A stretch of DNA of 64,000 nt from Pyxicephalus adspersus (Eukaryota; Chordata; Amphibia; Anura; Pyxicephalidae): NCBI RefSeq assembly GCF_032062135.1, contig NC_092864.1, positions 21,875,922-21,939,921 on the forward strand, read 5' to 3'. The position numbers and the translations under genes were made by a program. Position 1 is the first letter of the stretch; each line of letters begins with the position of its first letter. Below, one piece after another: positions 11,362-22,152 of the stretch. Under the pieces are notes generated by a model. That model was not told where the DNA came from and made no database searches. It saw only the letters and a list, made by a program, of their open reading frames with translations.

Positions 11362-12060
11362 CTTTCAGAGGAAATACTGGAAATAGCTTAAGGGAGTTTA
11401 CATATCCAAAGGTACCCTTTACAAGGAAATTGCATTTTAAAATGTATATTAGAAAATTTTAGAAAAATGAACTGGAAGTTTATTTTACTAACACTAGACT
11501 GTTCCTCAACATATTCCTGCATTTGTGTGTTTCTAGGGTTGCAAACTCATTGACAGTTGCTGTACCTTGCTACTGATTGGTGTGGTTCCTAATCATTGGG
11601 CCATCATGTCAGCTATAACATAATGATCACCTGCTGCTATGTTGCTATAGCCTCAATGAAAGGACTATGAGCATGATTTTTGGTTGGGCTACCCTTCAAA
11701 CCTTTTTAATACATACATAAATTCATTATCCAGTCTTTTCATATGCCTGAAGCTTACTATAAAATATTAATGGATCTGTATACACTTTAAACATTGATGA
11801 ATCTGTTTGGAGCAGCAAACCCCTCAATACAGATATGCAATCATATATAAACAAAAAACATTATACTTGTCAAAGGATTTGCATTTGTGTCCAAAACTTG
11901 CCCCTTCCTCCAGTATTGTCTCTCCTGATGCCCTTGTCAGGCATCCGAGGAGGCTGTTGGGTGCTCCTTCCACGCATGCCAGAGCATCTCGGGCATGTGC
12001 ACAAGGAGCCTTTTTGCTAATAGGGAAAAATTTGCCGATCTCACGCATTTGAAGTGAGAT
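11362..12060. other. Unassigned sequence
   Basis: Overlapping 60-87 codon frames exist on both strands at 11807-12066, but none resembles a family. No gene supported. Confidence 0.4.
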
Positions 12061-12076
12061 GAGCAATTTTGTTTTT

Positions 12077-12125
12077 TCATCCTACGTCACCCAATCTCGC
12101 GCCTGGGTCCGGTAACGTAGGATGA
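12077..12125. repeat. Hairpin within a GC-rich repeat
   Basis: TTCATCCTACGTCACC and GGTAACGTAGGATGAA form a 16-bp stem with one mismatch around a CpG-containing loop. An upstream GATCTCAC...GTGAGATG hairpin lies at about 12038-12063. Both probably belong to one decayed inverted-repeat element, which is locally CpG-rich. Confidence 0.6.
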
Positions 12126-12213
12126 AGAACCCGAAAGAGAAGACAAAGATGGCGGCACCCAGAGCGCCAGTTCCAGGACAGTTGTCCAGATGACACGGGA
12201 CCAGATCCTCTTT

Positions 12214-12330
12214 AACTGGCTTTTGTGCTGCATCTCCCTCTCCCATGTTAAGCCCTACTGAACAGGAGATTGTAAAAAGGCTATTACCAAGTCCTATTTA
12301 GGTGCCTACACAGCTTACATGAAAATATAA
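12214..12330. repeat. Interspersed repeat R2, fragment
   Basis: Shared with 23880-23995: TGGCTT(C)TTGTGCTGC, CCCAGTCTAA / CCATGTTAAGCC, CTACTGAA / CTGCTGAA, then a block ending in CTTACATG. Same orientation. Class unknown. Confidence 0.5.
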
Positions 12331-12389
12331 TGGTATATATTTTAAATACCGAACTGTATTATTAGCTGAGCTGTGTTAATAACATTGTT

Positions 12390-13175
12390 GTTTGTCTGTC
12401 CCCTCAGGCACATTTCCTCGGTGTTACCATTGATTGTGCCCTCTCATTTAGCCCTCATATTTAGAACATTTCCATATCCTGTCACTTTCACCTGGTCATC
12501 ATCTCCAAAATCCACCCCTACCTGTTCCCAGAGACCACCAAACTCTTTGTACATAACATATATAACATCCTCCTCTCTGGTCTTCCACTAACCCGACTCT
12601 CTCCTCTACAATCTATTATGAATCCTGCAGCCAGACTCTTCCATCCTTCCCACCGCTCCTCTTCTGCTACATCTTTTTGTAGTTCTCTTCATTGGTTTCC
12701 ATTTAACTTTAGAATCAAAGTCGAGCCCCTGTGCTTTGTCTTCAAATCCCTTCACAGCTCCTGTTCCACTTACCTATCTGACCTGGTAGAAAAAAACACC
12801 CCTGGCCACTCTTCCAATTACTTACTACTGACTTCCTCACTCATAACCTCATCACATGCACATCTCCAAGACTTTTCTAAAGCTGCCTTGACTCTATGGA
12901 ATGGTCTTCCTCATTATATTTGGCTTGCTCCTACATTCTGGTCCTTTAAAAGATCACTCAAATCACATCTTTTAAAACTTGCCTACTTATCTTTTTCTGT
13001 CTCCTAAACCCTACTACTTACCCACCATTTCATTGTCCCCCTTCCTAGTGTGTGCTGCTTCCCCGACCTCTTAGATTGTACGTTCTTCTGGGCTCTCCTC
13101 CTCCTGTGTCACTGTCTGTATCTGTCTGTCATTTGCAACCCCGATATATAAATCCTGTTTTTTAATAATAATGTT
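12390..13175 (+). pseudogene. Truncated L2-type non-LTR retrotransposon (reverse transcriptase C-terminus and tail)
   Basis: The translation carries, in order, a GVTIDCALSFSPHI segment (frame shifted near 12470) and a block with AARLFHPSHR. Then, in the open frame 12618-13007, come SLHWFPFNFRI, FKSLHSS, the YLSDLV block, a TLWNGLPHYI block and SFKRSLKSHLLKLAY. These are the C-terminal motifs of L2/CR1-clade reverse transcriptases (LHWLPxxxRI, LWNxLP, FKxxLKTHL). The 3' tail reads TTAGATTGTACGTTCTTCTG, then CTGTGTCACTGTCTGTATCT, and ATATATAAATCCTG plus a TAATAATAAT run. The finger/palm catalytic motifs and the endonuclease are missing, so it is 5'-truncated and dead. The short stem-like segment found in the tail at 60.5 kb is deleted here. 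Confidence 0.88.
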
Positions 13176-15801
13176 ATTTTGTCTGGAGTTAAGCTTCAAT
13201 AATAAGCTGTCCTTACAGCAACGATCTTCAGTCCTAACCGTCTGGAATCTTTACATATATTTCTGTAAACGTTAATAAAAGACGTTGTTGAGAAAAGCTG
13301 ACCCAAGTATGAGGTTTATTGTATCTTTAAATACCAATTTACTGGGTATCTCAGATCTTCAAGACTTCCCAAGTCATCCTGCACGTTGTGATCTGTACTC
13401 ACACAAACAGGCCGCTACTTTGTGTCTTGCCACATGGCTTTCCTGCTCTTTCATGTCCTAGGAGAGGCATTTCTGTCGTTGTTAAGAAGAGAAATGTCCC
13501 GCTGTCCCATAAACTGAATTGCTCGATGTTATCTAAACACTATGAAATGATGATACAATAAAGTACAATACAAAGCTTTTGGCCGGAATATGCTTTCTGG
13601 CACATACAGAAAAGAGAATAACTGCAAATGTATGTTTCACTCCAGAGAGTAGGCTATAGTGTTCAGACATCTATCTCACCTTATGGAGGTAGATTGTAAA
13701 ATCGTGCTAAGACTCAGCTAAACAGTCTCTGTCACTATTTACTGTTATCTATTACATGACTATGTGTTCTGTAAAGTGCTATTTGTAATGTATTATGCAT
13801 TGAAAAGCCCTGGTCAAGCGTCATTGCTTAGTCAGACATTGGTTTCCCAATCTGGAGTCATATTCTTCACCTATTGACAAGCCCTGTTCGGCCAAGCTGA
13901 GTTGACCCCGTGTTTAGTAACCCAAAGGGGTTTGATATGCAAAAGAAGGCATCTGGAGGGAACAAGGATTGGCAGAGGGTCAGGAAGCCACAAGGCAGAT
14001 TAGTCCAAAGGGCAAATGGTAATAATGGCAGGCTGAACCGAAGAGCAAGAGAAGGACCGAGGATGGGGAAATGCCATTAGTAAGCTGATGCTGTGTACAT
14101 CACTTCTGGGCCTCCAGTGTGTTCTCAGTGCCTAAAAATCCATCCATATTTAAGATCTCTATTGCTTTCCTGGCTGGTCAGAATTGGGTATGGACTTTCT
14201 ACTGCTGCCAATATACTGCCCTGTGCTTTTTGTCGGACATTCTGATTATACAGTACAGGTATATTTATCTGACTATAAATTAATTTGAAACTTGTCATAC
14301 TCTGCATATATTGCACTGCTTTGCTTTTTTTCTTTTATTGATTTATAATAATAGTAATTTAAGTTTAATTTTTTGTACTATTTTAATAGTAACTCTCAGC
14401 CAACTGGAAACATTTATCCGGAATCTATCAATCATGGATGGTGCCAGATAACTATATTTGCATTTACAATAACCCAAACATATGTCAAAGCAATATCTGT
14501 AGCTAGTTTCATAATAGAGGCTTGACGATTTATTATTCATGTGGTTGGTCAAATGGGGGAACATTATCTCTGTATGGAGCTTTACGTTTAGCAGTCTGCA
14601 AGAGAAATTCTATTGATTTTTTGGAGCAAGTCTGCCAGCCCAATCTCCCTCCAGCAGCAGGACCGTAACCCAAACATATTCAGATAGCATTTGTTGCATT
14701 GACATTAAAGCATATGTTTGGCGCAGAATGTTTTTTAACCATTAAAGCTGCATTTTATAATTAAAGCCCATGAATATGAGCCCTAATTGTACTGTTGACC
14801 ATAATGTCCAAGGAGCTGTTCCCAGAACATGTAAAACTTTTTCAATGGAAACAAATCTAACAGGGTGTAACCCCTTACTTTTGGATTTCCTCTAACCTTT
14901 TATACCTCTTTATATATATATAGAAATAGGACAACATTACAAAAAAAGAAAACCCAATTCCAGTGAAAGTCCAAGGCCAGCGCTCACTTGCAGATGCGTT
15001 AGGGAGAGGTTAGGACCTAATTTTTTTTAAAAAAATCCAACAGGAGACTCAATCTAGAACCAAATAATCTCGGATATAGATGAATTGACACTTCAACTTT
15101 ATATCTGTCTTGGAGAAACTGGACCTTCTGGTTGCCTCCAAAGCATCAGAGCAGCAACGGAGGGCCAAGTGGTCATAAATGCCCCCTCCCTGTTTTTTAA
15201 TCTACTTCATCATTATTGAAACTGCTGTCTTGGGAAAGTATTTCAAAGCCATCATAAAAGATGACAGGCAGTGTAAGCTAATTTGAATTTCATTACCCAT
15301 GATTCCATGTTCCAGAGAGAGAAACACATCATGATATGTGATTATGCTAGAAAGTACACCTGGGACCTATCTGAAAATATCAGAAAATTCTCTCAAGTGC
15401 TTCTTTTTATCATTACTGTAATCTATCCCTGAGAAGAATCTATTACCTATGTACTCACCATAATGTAGTTGTGTGGCTTTTTTACTAAAGTGGGTAAAAA
15501 AAAAACTAACTAACATTCCGGCACTTTTCATATCATGGCTTGACACATTTATAAATATATCCATCTGCTGCCAACTTTAGAATAGGTGGGACAAGTTAAA
15601 CTTAGTTTCAATACAGCCTTTTCTATAAGATCAAGCAGCCAAATTGTAAATTTGACCATTTTAGGTCTGCATTTATATACAGAGCTAGGAACCCACCTAC
15701 TTAATGGAAGTGGTTTTTTGAAAACATTTAAAGCTGCATTCCAGCCTTTCTGCTCTTCTTGCACACTTGGAGCTAATTAGACTATTTTCCCTGCAAACTC
15801 T
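13176..15801. other. Unassigned intergenic sequence
   Basis: About 2.6 kb with no supported gene. It includes a purine-rich repeat-like tract at 13925-14070 and AT-rich tracts. Frames at 15367-15780 overlap on opposite strands and show no family motif. Confidence 0.35.
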
Positions 15802-15929
15802 GGGGTCTATTTATAAAGCAGTGAATCTGACATTCACCAAACATTTCCTGGTGTAGATTATATCAGGTCCTTATGTTTTCAAAGGCACTGAGGGTGAATG
15901 TCAGATTTGCTGCTTTCTATGCTGACCCT
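15802..15929. mobile_element. Palindromic MITE family B, copy 2
   Basis: Begins GGGGTCTATTTATAAAGCAG then TGAATCTGACATTCACC, and returns as GGTGAATGTCAGATTTGCTG. The ends are a long imperfect palindrome. The left end is the best preserved of the family in this window. Confidence 0.68.
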
Positions 15930-16560
15930 CATGAGTTTAATGTGTATAAAAAGTTGCAACTAGGTATTTTGAACAATTCACCCCAAAAGACAATGACTTA
16001 CACTGATCTCATTCTCCCATGCTTCCTGGTGACATTGTCATGCCATCTGTCAGTGCTGGAAGCTCGACATCCAACAAGAATGCATTTCAGGCCACTGAAT
16101 GCATTCTTACAGGAAGGGGGATATCTAGCAAAATAGCAGATCTTGTTTAAAAAAGGTGTTTTCCACTTTGGGTTAATCAGATTTCTCCAAAGTCGCAGAC
16201 ATAGGGAGGTGCAAAGTGTGCCACTGTACCCTTTTCAGCCACAAGAGGCCCCCATGGAGAGAAATTATTATTGTCTCTGGAATAATATACAAACAGCAAA
16301 AAATGAAGGTCAGGGTTGTAAATCTTTTATACCCAATCAAAAAGTTTGCACTATATATACACATCATTGCATGAAAGAAAGGATTGCAGAGGGTCCTTGA
16401 AAAGCAATAGCTTAATAAGTGTTTCTTCAAACCCAACTCAAGCAGGGAGGGGCTAAAATAGGGGGCCAAGGGGATTATAGTTGGGCCTGAGACTGTCCAC
16501 CTTCACACGTTGCTGGTAGATCCCTCCATAGCTCCTATGTAAATATCACCCTACTAGATA
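15930..16560. other. Unassigned sequence with one small hairpin
   Basis: AAGAATGCATT (16076-16086) and AATGCATTCTT (16098-16108) form a perfect 11-bp stem with an 11-nt loop. No gene supported. Confidence 0.4.
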
Positions 16561-17234
16561 TACCGTGTTTCCCCGATGATAAGGCAGGGCCATCAAATAA
16601 GACAGCCCCCCCTTTTTAGAAAAAAATTTAAAANNNNNNNNNNNNNNNNNNNNNNNNNNNNNNNNNNNNNNNNNNNNNNNNNNNNNNNNNNNNNNNNNNN
16701 NNNNNNNNNNNNNNNNNNNNNNNNNNNNNNNNNNNNNNNNNNNNNNNNNNNNNNNNNNNNNNNNNNNNNNNNNNNNNNNNNNNNNNNNNNNNNNNNNNNN
16801 NNNNNNNNNNNNNNNNNNNNNNNNNNNNNNNNNNNNNNNNNNNNNNNNNNNNNNNNNNNNNNNNNNNNNNNNNNNNNNNNNNNNNNNNNNNNNNNNNNNN
16901 NNNNNNNNNNNNNNNNNNNNNNNNNNNNNNNNNNNNNNNNNNNNNNNNNNNNNNNNNNNNNNNNNNNNNNNNNNNNNNNNNNNNNNNNNNNNNNNNNNNN
17001 NNNNNNNNNNNNNNNNNNNNNNNNNNNNNNNNNNNNNNNNNNNNNNNNNNNNNNNNNNNNNNNNNNNNNNNNNNNNNNNNNNNNNNNNNNNNNNNNNNNN
17101 NNNNNNNNNNNNNNNNNNNNNNNNNNNNNNNNNNNNNNNNNNNNNATAAGGCATCCCCTGAAAATAAGCCCTAGAGCATATTTTGGCCTTCAAAAAAAAA
17201 TAAGACAGTGTCTTATCATCGGGGAAACAGGGTA
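16561..17234. mobile_element. TIR DNA element with an internal assembly gap
   Basis: The left end TACCGTGTTTCCCCGATGAT then AAG and the right end CTTATCATCGGGG then AAACAGGGTA are inverted repeats of 23 bases with one mismatch. Internal AATAAG(A/G)CA motifs repeat near each end. Positions 16634-17145 are 512 N bases, so most of the interior is unknown. TA borders suggest a TA target, but this is not proven. The two long frames reported across it consist of the N run and are not genes. Confidence 0.75.
16634..17145. other. Assembly gap (512 N)
   Basis: A run of N lying wholly inside the TIR element. The true length may differ. Confidence 0.99.
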
Positions 17235-18126
17235 CCACACTACTAGGAGATGGGGTTATCACATATGCCCCATATAATTACATTCTGGGACAATTTGGGG
17301 GAGAGGGGTCTATCTTCAGGCAGGCAACAATTTAAGCAACAATGTAGACTGGAAGGTTTCTTCTCACATTTGCAGCATTGATTTCAAGCTGTTACAGCTG
17401 TGCTTTAACTGTGCTTCTTCAATTCTTTTAGACAAGACCTAATTTTATAGATATGGCATGTTGTTCTTTCCATCCTTAGCATACAAATAACATGGGGCCA
17501 CCGGTATAAAGCCGAGATCTATCTACATTCTCAATTCATCCCACCTTCCAGCTCTGATTCCCCTAGAGAGCCGCATGCGGGGACACAGCCAGACTCAAGG
17601 TTATTTTCTGCATCTCACACTACACACATACTTAGGGTTTCTCTCTAGATATTGTTTTGCTACATTTACACAATGCAATCACTGCAAGGAACAAAAAAAA
17701 GTGGGAAATTTATAACTTAACTGGAACAGTAAATGTGGGATATAGTATTCAATAGGAGAAGACTATAGTAAAGGGAATCTAGGTTTTGTTACATTGTTAG
17801 TACTTTGGATTCCTGGTTTACTATATATCATCTATTGAGGGATGTATATATCATTGGAGCATACAGTATAAGTGCTGATTCAAATTCCACAATCACAATG
17901 TATGATATTAGTATTTGATTCATAAGTAAAGTATGAAGTCAAGAAAATCTTTTTTTCTTTATGAAACATTATTTGGAGTGATCAGGGATATCAAAGTTGA
18001 AAAGGGATGATCAGGATAGTTTAGCAAAAATTCCACAATTTTTGCCATACAGGAAAATTGGTTCTGGGGAATGTCCACTCACTGTGAATGTCTTCTGTCT
18101 TTCCCAGAGATCATTGCAAGTATACA
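17235..18126. other. Unassigned sequence
   Basis: No coding or repeat signature recognised. Confidence 0.4.
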
Positions 18127-18345
18127 AAGCCTTTGTGCTCCATTGATTCCATGCTGATCTTGTACTCCAGTGACCCTTGGTGTTCCATAACCCTATGACC
18201 CTTAACCCCTCAGTGACCTTATGTACTTCACTGGCCCTATGTACACCAGTGTCCATATTTACTCAATGAGCCTTTGTGCTCCAGTGATCCTATGTATTCC
18301 AGTGTCCCTTTGAAATCCAGTGACCCTTTGTGCTTCATTTACCCT
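18127..18345. repeat. 18-bp minisatellite, about 11-12 degenerate units
   Basis: The unit is close to TATGTACTCCAGTGACCC. The cleanest neighbours are TATGTACACCAGTGTCCA, TTTGTGCTCCAGTGATCC, TATGTATTCCAGTGTCCC and TTTGAAATCCAGTGACCC, each exactly 18 bases; others vary from 17 to 25. Because 18 is a multiple of three, frames through it show a six-residue period (CSSDPM, YSSVPL, KSSDPL), which makes the overlapping small frames look protein-like. No evidence of translation. Confidence 0.85.
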
Positions 18346-18482
18346 AAGGGATCACTTGAATTGAAGAAGTTGGGACCACAGTTGAGCCCACAAATGAATT
18401 CCGTGGCTCATGGAATTCCCTTAAAGCCCCTGACTGGTCTACCCCACTGCTTATTGTTCTCGTTGCCATTGAGGAAGCTACC

Positions 18483-18599
18483 ATGAAGATCTGCTGTGCG
18501 TCGTTCTTCCTGATTCTGCTTCACCTACTCCTCAGATCTCCACCTCTGCTGCTTCCAAAACACCCCTCCACCAGTAATCGGGGTTCAGCTCTAATATAA
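18483..18599 (+). CDS. Doubtful 38-residue micro-ORF with signal-peptide-like start
   Basis: ATG at 18483 lies in a favourable context (ACCATGA). The product begins MKICCASFFLILLHLLL, a basic residue followed by a hydrophobic run like a secretion signal. It ends at a TAA after a short polar tail. Nothing upstream or downstream supports a transcript, and no family was recognised. Chance is the likelier explanation. Confidence 0.12.
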   Translation: MKICCASFFLILLHLLLRSPPLLLPKHPSTSNRGSALI

Positions 18600-18866
18600 G
18601 AAAAAAACATTGCCTTTAACTTGTTGTCTGCCTCCCCAAAAAAAGGGTGCTAAATCAGTATTATAGAACAGATCAGTTGCAGGTAGCCTTTATGCAATAA
18701 TGAGAGATTTTGCCCTCCTCTTGTTATTTTTCATTGAATAGGTAGATTCTTTGACAGATTCTCTTTAACTACAGGAGAGTCACCATGTTACAATCCAGGC
18801 AGGACAGTAAAAATTGCAGGACTAAATGGACAGAAAAACATATAATTTGGCAGGTAGAACAACTCC

Positions 18867-18881
18867 ATATATATATATATT
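18867..18881. repeat. Short (AT)n run
   Basis: ATATATATATAT-type run. Confidence 0.8.
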
Positions 18882-18956
18882 TCATTTGTACATTTTCAAA
18901 TTAAAGTTCAGTTATACTGACAATTTTTATACTGATATACAGATACACTTCTGCTG

Positions 18957-19019
18957 TATTATATATATATATATATATATAGTTTATAAATTTATATAGT
19001 TATATATATATATAACTAT
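18957..19019. repeat. (AT)n run and perfect AT palindrome
   Basis: An AT run at 18957-18980 is followed by ATAGTTATATATATATATAA then CTAT at about 18996-19019. The latter is a self-complementary cruciform-capable sequence. Confidence 0.85.
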
Positions 19020-20117
19020 GTCTTTTATGGTATTACTGATGTGAACCAGTCCATCCTTTGGATTTGGATCCAGCTTGGCAGTCATATTCAGCACCATGAT
19101 AATAATATAAAAAAAACCTTCAACAACCATTACTGTTGAGGATCAGAAGCCTAGTGAAGAGTTGTAAGGACTTTTACAAGCTGAGTATGGACTGGTCAGC
19201 CCAGTTATAACTTTCTGTAAAAAAAAATATGTCTGCCAGCAAAATGTAGACTGTTCACATCTTTTCTACTATGGTTTTTTAATGAACTCCCAATGCGTGT
19301 CATTACTGGTACACGGCTTACCCTCCGCACATCAATGATTAAGTAAAATGGGTGTTGTTGCATGGATAATCACCAGAAGCTAATGCCAGCCTGCAATAAC
19401 ATGGAATTAATATAGATGCAAATGTGATGCAATTGCTTGAAATGAACTGTTTACGTTGGGGATTTTAATTCATACCGATAGAAGAGAGAAAAAAAAAACA
19501 TAAATGAGAAAATATTAAGCAATCAAAAGCATCCACAATATGCTGATATAATTTTGTCTAATATAGCAAAGAAGTGTTTTAATGGCACGTATAAGCCACT
19601 GCACACAGCATTAGAGTGTGCAGGATTGCACTTTCTCTGGGATTAAGCTGGTTCTGTCAGTTAGACATAATGGTTTGTTAAAGGAGTTGCCGGATCAGAA
19701 AAAAATACTCATCAACATATATAACTGAAGGAGCCAGTGGGGGTTATTCTATGGCAGGTCCTCATCCTTATTAAATATTTTATGGTTTTATTTTGTGAAT
19801 CCAATACTTACCTTCAATCTGGAGCTGACTTCAACCACCCAAACATGTGGAAGGAAAAATCATATATTGTAATTTGTTTTTTTTATATTTGTTTTTTTGC
19901 AAAATGAATGTTTATCTAATTCACTAAGCTAAGTAAATTATACCTTGCACGGCGATTCTTTCCTTTTGCTTCCTTAAATTCCCTTAGTAAATTTGGCCCA
20001 ACGTGTCATTTGAAAGCCTACAAAGTTAATAAGCATAATTTGTCGTCCTGGACCTTGTTCCTCAAGGTAATCTGTTAGCAGTTACTACGTGTAGATACAC
20101 ATAGATGGTGATTATTT
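19020..20117. other. Repeat-poor sequence; possible conserved non-coding stretch at 19270-19690
   Basis: The part 19270-19690 is complex, free of TIRs and microsatellites, and rich in TAAT and ATGCAAAT-like words (ATGCAAAT at about 19418). That is compatible with an enhancer-type element. Fragment 19906-19990 resembles the interior of the 9651 palindromic element. No gene seen. Inference only. Confidence 0.25.
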
Positions 20118-20265
20118 TCCTTTGCGTGGCACAGTGTCTAGCACTCGCACGTTGTGGCACTAGGTTCTTGGCCATATTCATATGGAGTTTCTATGTCTTC
20201 CATGTGTTTGCGTAGGTTTTTCTTTGAGAACTCTGGTTTCCTCCCACATCCCAAAAATCAGTCCC
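20118..20265 (+). mobile_element. tRNA-derived SINE-like repeat, plus strand
   Basis: An RNA polymerase III A-box-like TGGCACAGTGTCTAG (20127-20141) and B-box-like GGTTCTTGGCC (20163-20173) are followed by a body containing GTTTGCGTAGG and CTGGTTTCCTCCCACATCCC. The same body occurs inverted at 44300-44494. From recall, this body (GGGAGGAAACCxGAGTxCxC in the other orientation) is widespread in fish and amphibian genomes. The promoter boxes are decayed, so it is not expected to be active. Confidence 0.6.
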
Positions 20266-20309
20266 CCCTTCCCCCTGGTGCTGTGGGAGAGTTATATACA
20301 TGCATAAAT

Positions 20310-20391
20310 AAGTAAGGTATCAAGTTTTCCAATGTGTTTCAGTGGCATGAATTGACTCTCCATCAGATTCGCTGCTTATAAATAAACCCCT
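20310..20391. mobile_element. Palindromic MITE family B, right-half fragment
   Basis: GTTTCAGTGGCATGAATTGA leads to TCAGATTCGCTGCTTATAAA then TAAACCCC, matching the right half of the family-B copies. The left half is missing. Confidence 0.5.
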
Positions 20392-20532
20392 AAGTGTTTT
20401 GATACCCAAAACACCCATTACCATAAACCTACAAATAGTTATACATACAATGGTTCAGTAACCATTCTTTTTAGGAGACAAGTTTTTTTAATGTTTTAGT
20501 ATGTTCTCTATGAATTGGAAATCTTACTCTAT

Positions 20533-20655
20533 GGCCCTGATTCATCAATAAAATGCACACTCGCTGGACGCGCGTACATTCGCGCTTCCAGCGAGCCGGG
20601 TTTCCGCGGTCCGGAGTCGAGTGCGCTCGTACACTCGCCTTGATGAATCAGGGCC
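20533..20655. mobile_element. 123-bp CpG-dense palindromic MITE
   Basis: The ends GGCCCTGATTCATCAA and TTGATGAATCAGGGCC are perfect 16-bp inverted repeats. The interior is GC-rich with about 15 CpG dinucleotides (ACGCGCGT, CCGCGG, TCGCGC), in strong contrast to the AT-rich, CpG-poor surroundings. Target duplication is not clear. The intact ends and retained CpGs suggest a young or unmethylated copy. Confidence 0.75.
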
Positions 20656-20676
20656 TTTGAGTAAAAGCCCACTGCT

Positions 20677-20878
20677 CTTAAATGATCTTTCCTGCATTCT
20701 TTCTGGCCACCAGCAGATGGTGATTTATCATTATGTAAAGTGGGAAACAAACTTTATTAATGTTTCAGGTGCCAAGAGTTTGTTACACAATTTATATATG
20801 GACACAACACCATCTAGAGGTGTGACACAAAATTAAACTTTTTTTTTAATGGTATTTTCAGGTTTATTCCCGAGTATC
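20677..20878. repeat. Interspersed repeat R1, copy 2
   Basis: Partner of 2946-3176 (CACCAGCAGATGG, CAAGAGTTTGTTACAC, ACACCATCTAGAGGTGTGAC, CCCGAGTATC). The copies are diverged and in the same orientation. Confidence 0.55.
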
Positions 20879-20880
20879 TA

Positions 20881-21929
20881 CATTAGGATTTTTATTGATG
20901 TATTTGCTTCTATGGGAAAGATTTATCTCATTTTCTATGAGGAATGGCTGAACAAGAAGTAAAACCAATTTTACCCCAGCCTCAGTGAAAAATAAACAGA
21001 CATTGATTCTAGCATTTCTTCTCTCTACCTAAATTTAGAAGCAAGAATGTTTGTGTAGGGTTGGGCTTTACTAAGTAACTTTTTGCATTTGCTTATCAGA
21101 CTCTGCAAGATCCATGGACCATGCAAACAGTAGTCCAGTAAATAAAGAGGTATTAGGGCTCTCATGCATTCATGTACAAAAAAGTTGATTTCCAAATATA
21201 AATACAAATCAAAACCAAATACATGTTGGAAACAGATATCCCATTTCATTGATACTGCTGAATGAAAATTGTAATACAGCACAAGCCTGGATTTTATAAA
21301 GTCACAATGCAGGTTTAGAAAAGTGTCAAGACTTTTCAGGTCAGAGGATCCATCCTATTAATGTGATAGGCATTGGCAAATTGAAAAAAAAATAAAAAGT
21401 TAAAATCAATTTTAAGGAATCCATCTGTAGAAACTCTAGCTACGCCAGACCGCTCAACCATATGACACAAACAGTCAATGTGCTTGAGGACTCTAGTGAT
21501 AGAAATGTCTGGCTCGGCTCCAATCGGCAAGAAGAGTAAACACTTCTCCATGCTGCTGAATAGTAAATGTCCACAATGAAACGAGGAATGCATTAACTAA
21601 CTGGCTGAAGTACAGAGTTTTGTGGGCAGTTTTGAGATGAAAATGCCAAAATATTACAGATCAGAAAATAACAGAATGCAGGCAACAAGGATAGGTAGGA
21701 TCTCAGCTTAGATGGAAACTGCAAAGAAACCCCTCTTCATGATCTAACTTTATGTTACCCTTTGGTAGGGCTCACCTATGCTAAATTTGAATGCTTCCCA
21801 ATTTTCTTACAGTCAACCCCCCCATGTACAAAGAACTGTGTTTTTAGATAACAGCCCCTTATTAAATTATAGCAGGAGTGGTTTTCATAATAAAATGGCA
21901 TTAGAGGCGCACATAAGTTTTAGATATAT
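20881..21929. other. Unassigned sequence
   Basis: No gene, RNA or transposon end recognised. Minus-strand frames of 85 codons at 21025-21282 and 21336-21593 show no family motif. Confidence 0.4.
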
Positions 21930-22152
21930 CCCCTGTTTTGTTTAAACTCTCCAAGACTGGGAAGAATACATTTTCATCGGTGAGGATGGGTGACACACCT
22001 AACCTGGAATGGATTTGGTCCAGGACTGAAAACATTGGCTATGAAATAGCTAATTACTTTTATGAAATTCATTCCAGGTTTGTTTGATCACCCAGCTTCA
22101 CCGATGAAAGTTTATTGTCTCCAGTCTTGGAGAGCTTCAATAAATCAGGCCC
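21930..22152. mobile_element. Fold-back MITE family A, copy 1
   Basis: The left arm contains CTCTCCAAGACTGGGAAGAA, then TTTCATCGGTGA and CCTGGAATGGATTTGGTCCA. The right arm returns TTCATTCCAGG, GATCACCCAGCTTCACCGAT, TCTCCAGTCTTGGAGAGCTT and ends TAAATCAGGCCC. The whole is an imperfect palindrome. Four further copies or parts are in this window (23334, 36506, 49020, 53452). Confidence 0.75.

Noticed and set aside
16546..17277. Long frames of more than 230 codons on both strands
   Set aside because: They are made of unknown bases in the assembly gap.
19110..19200. Similarity between GGATCAGAAGCCTAGTGAAGAG here and GGATCAGGAGCCTGATGAGGAT at 42662
   Set aside because: Match is short and breaks on both sides; could be chance or a very old repeat.
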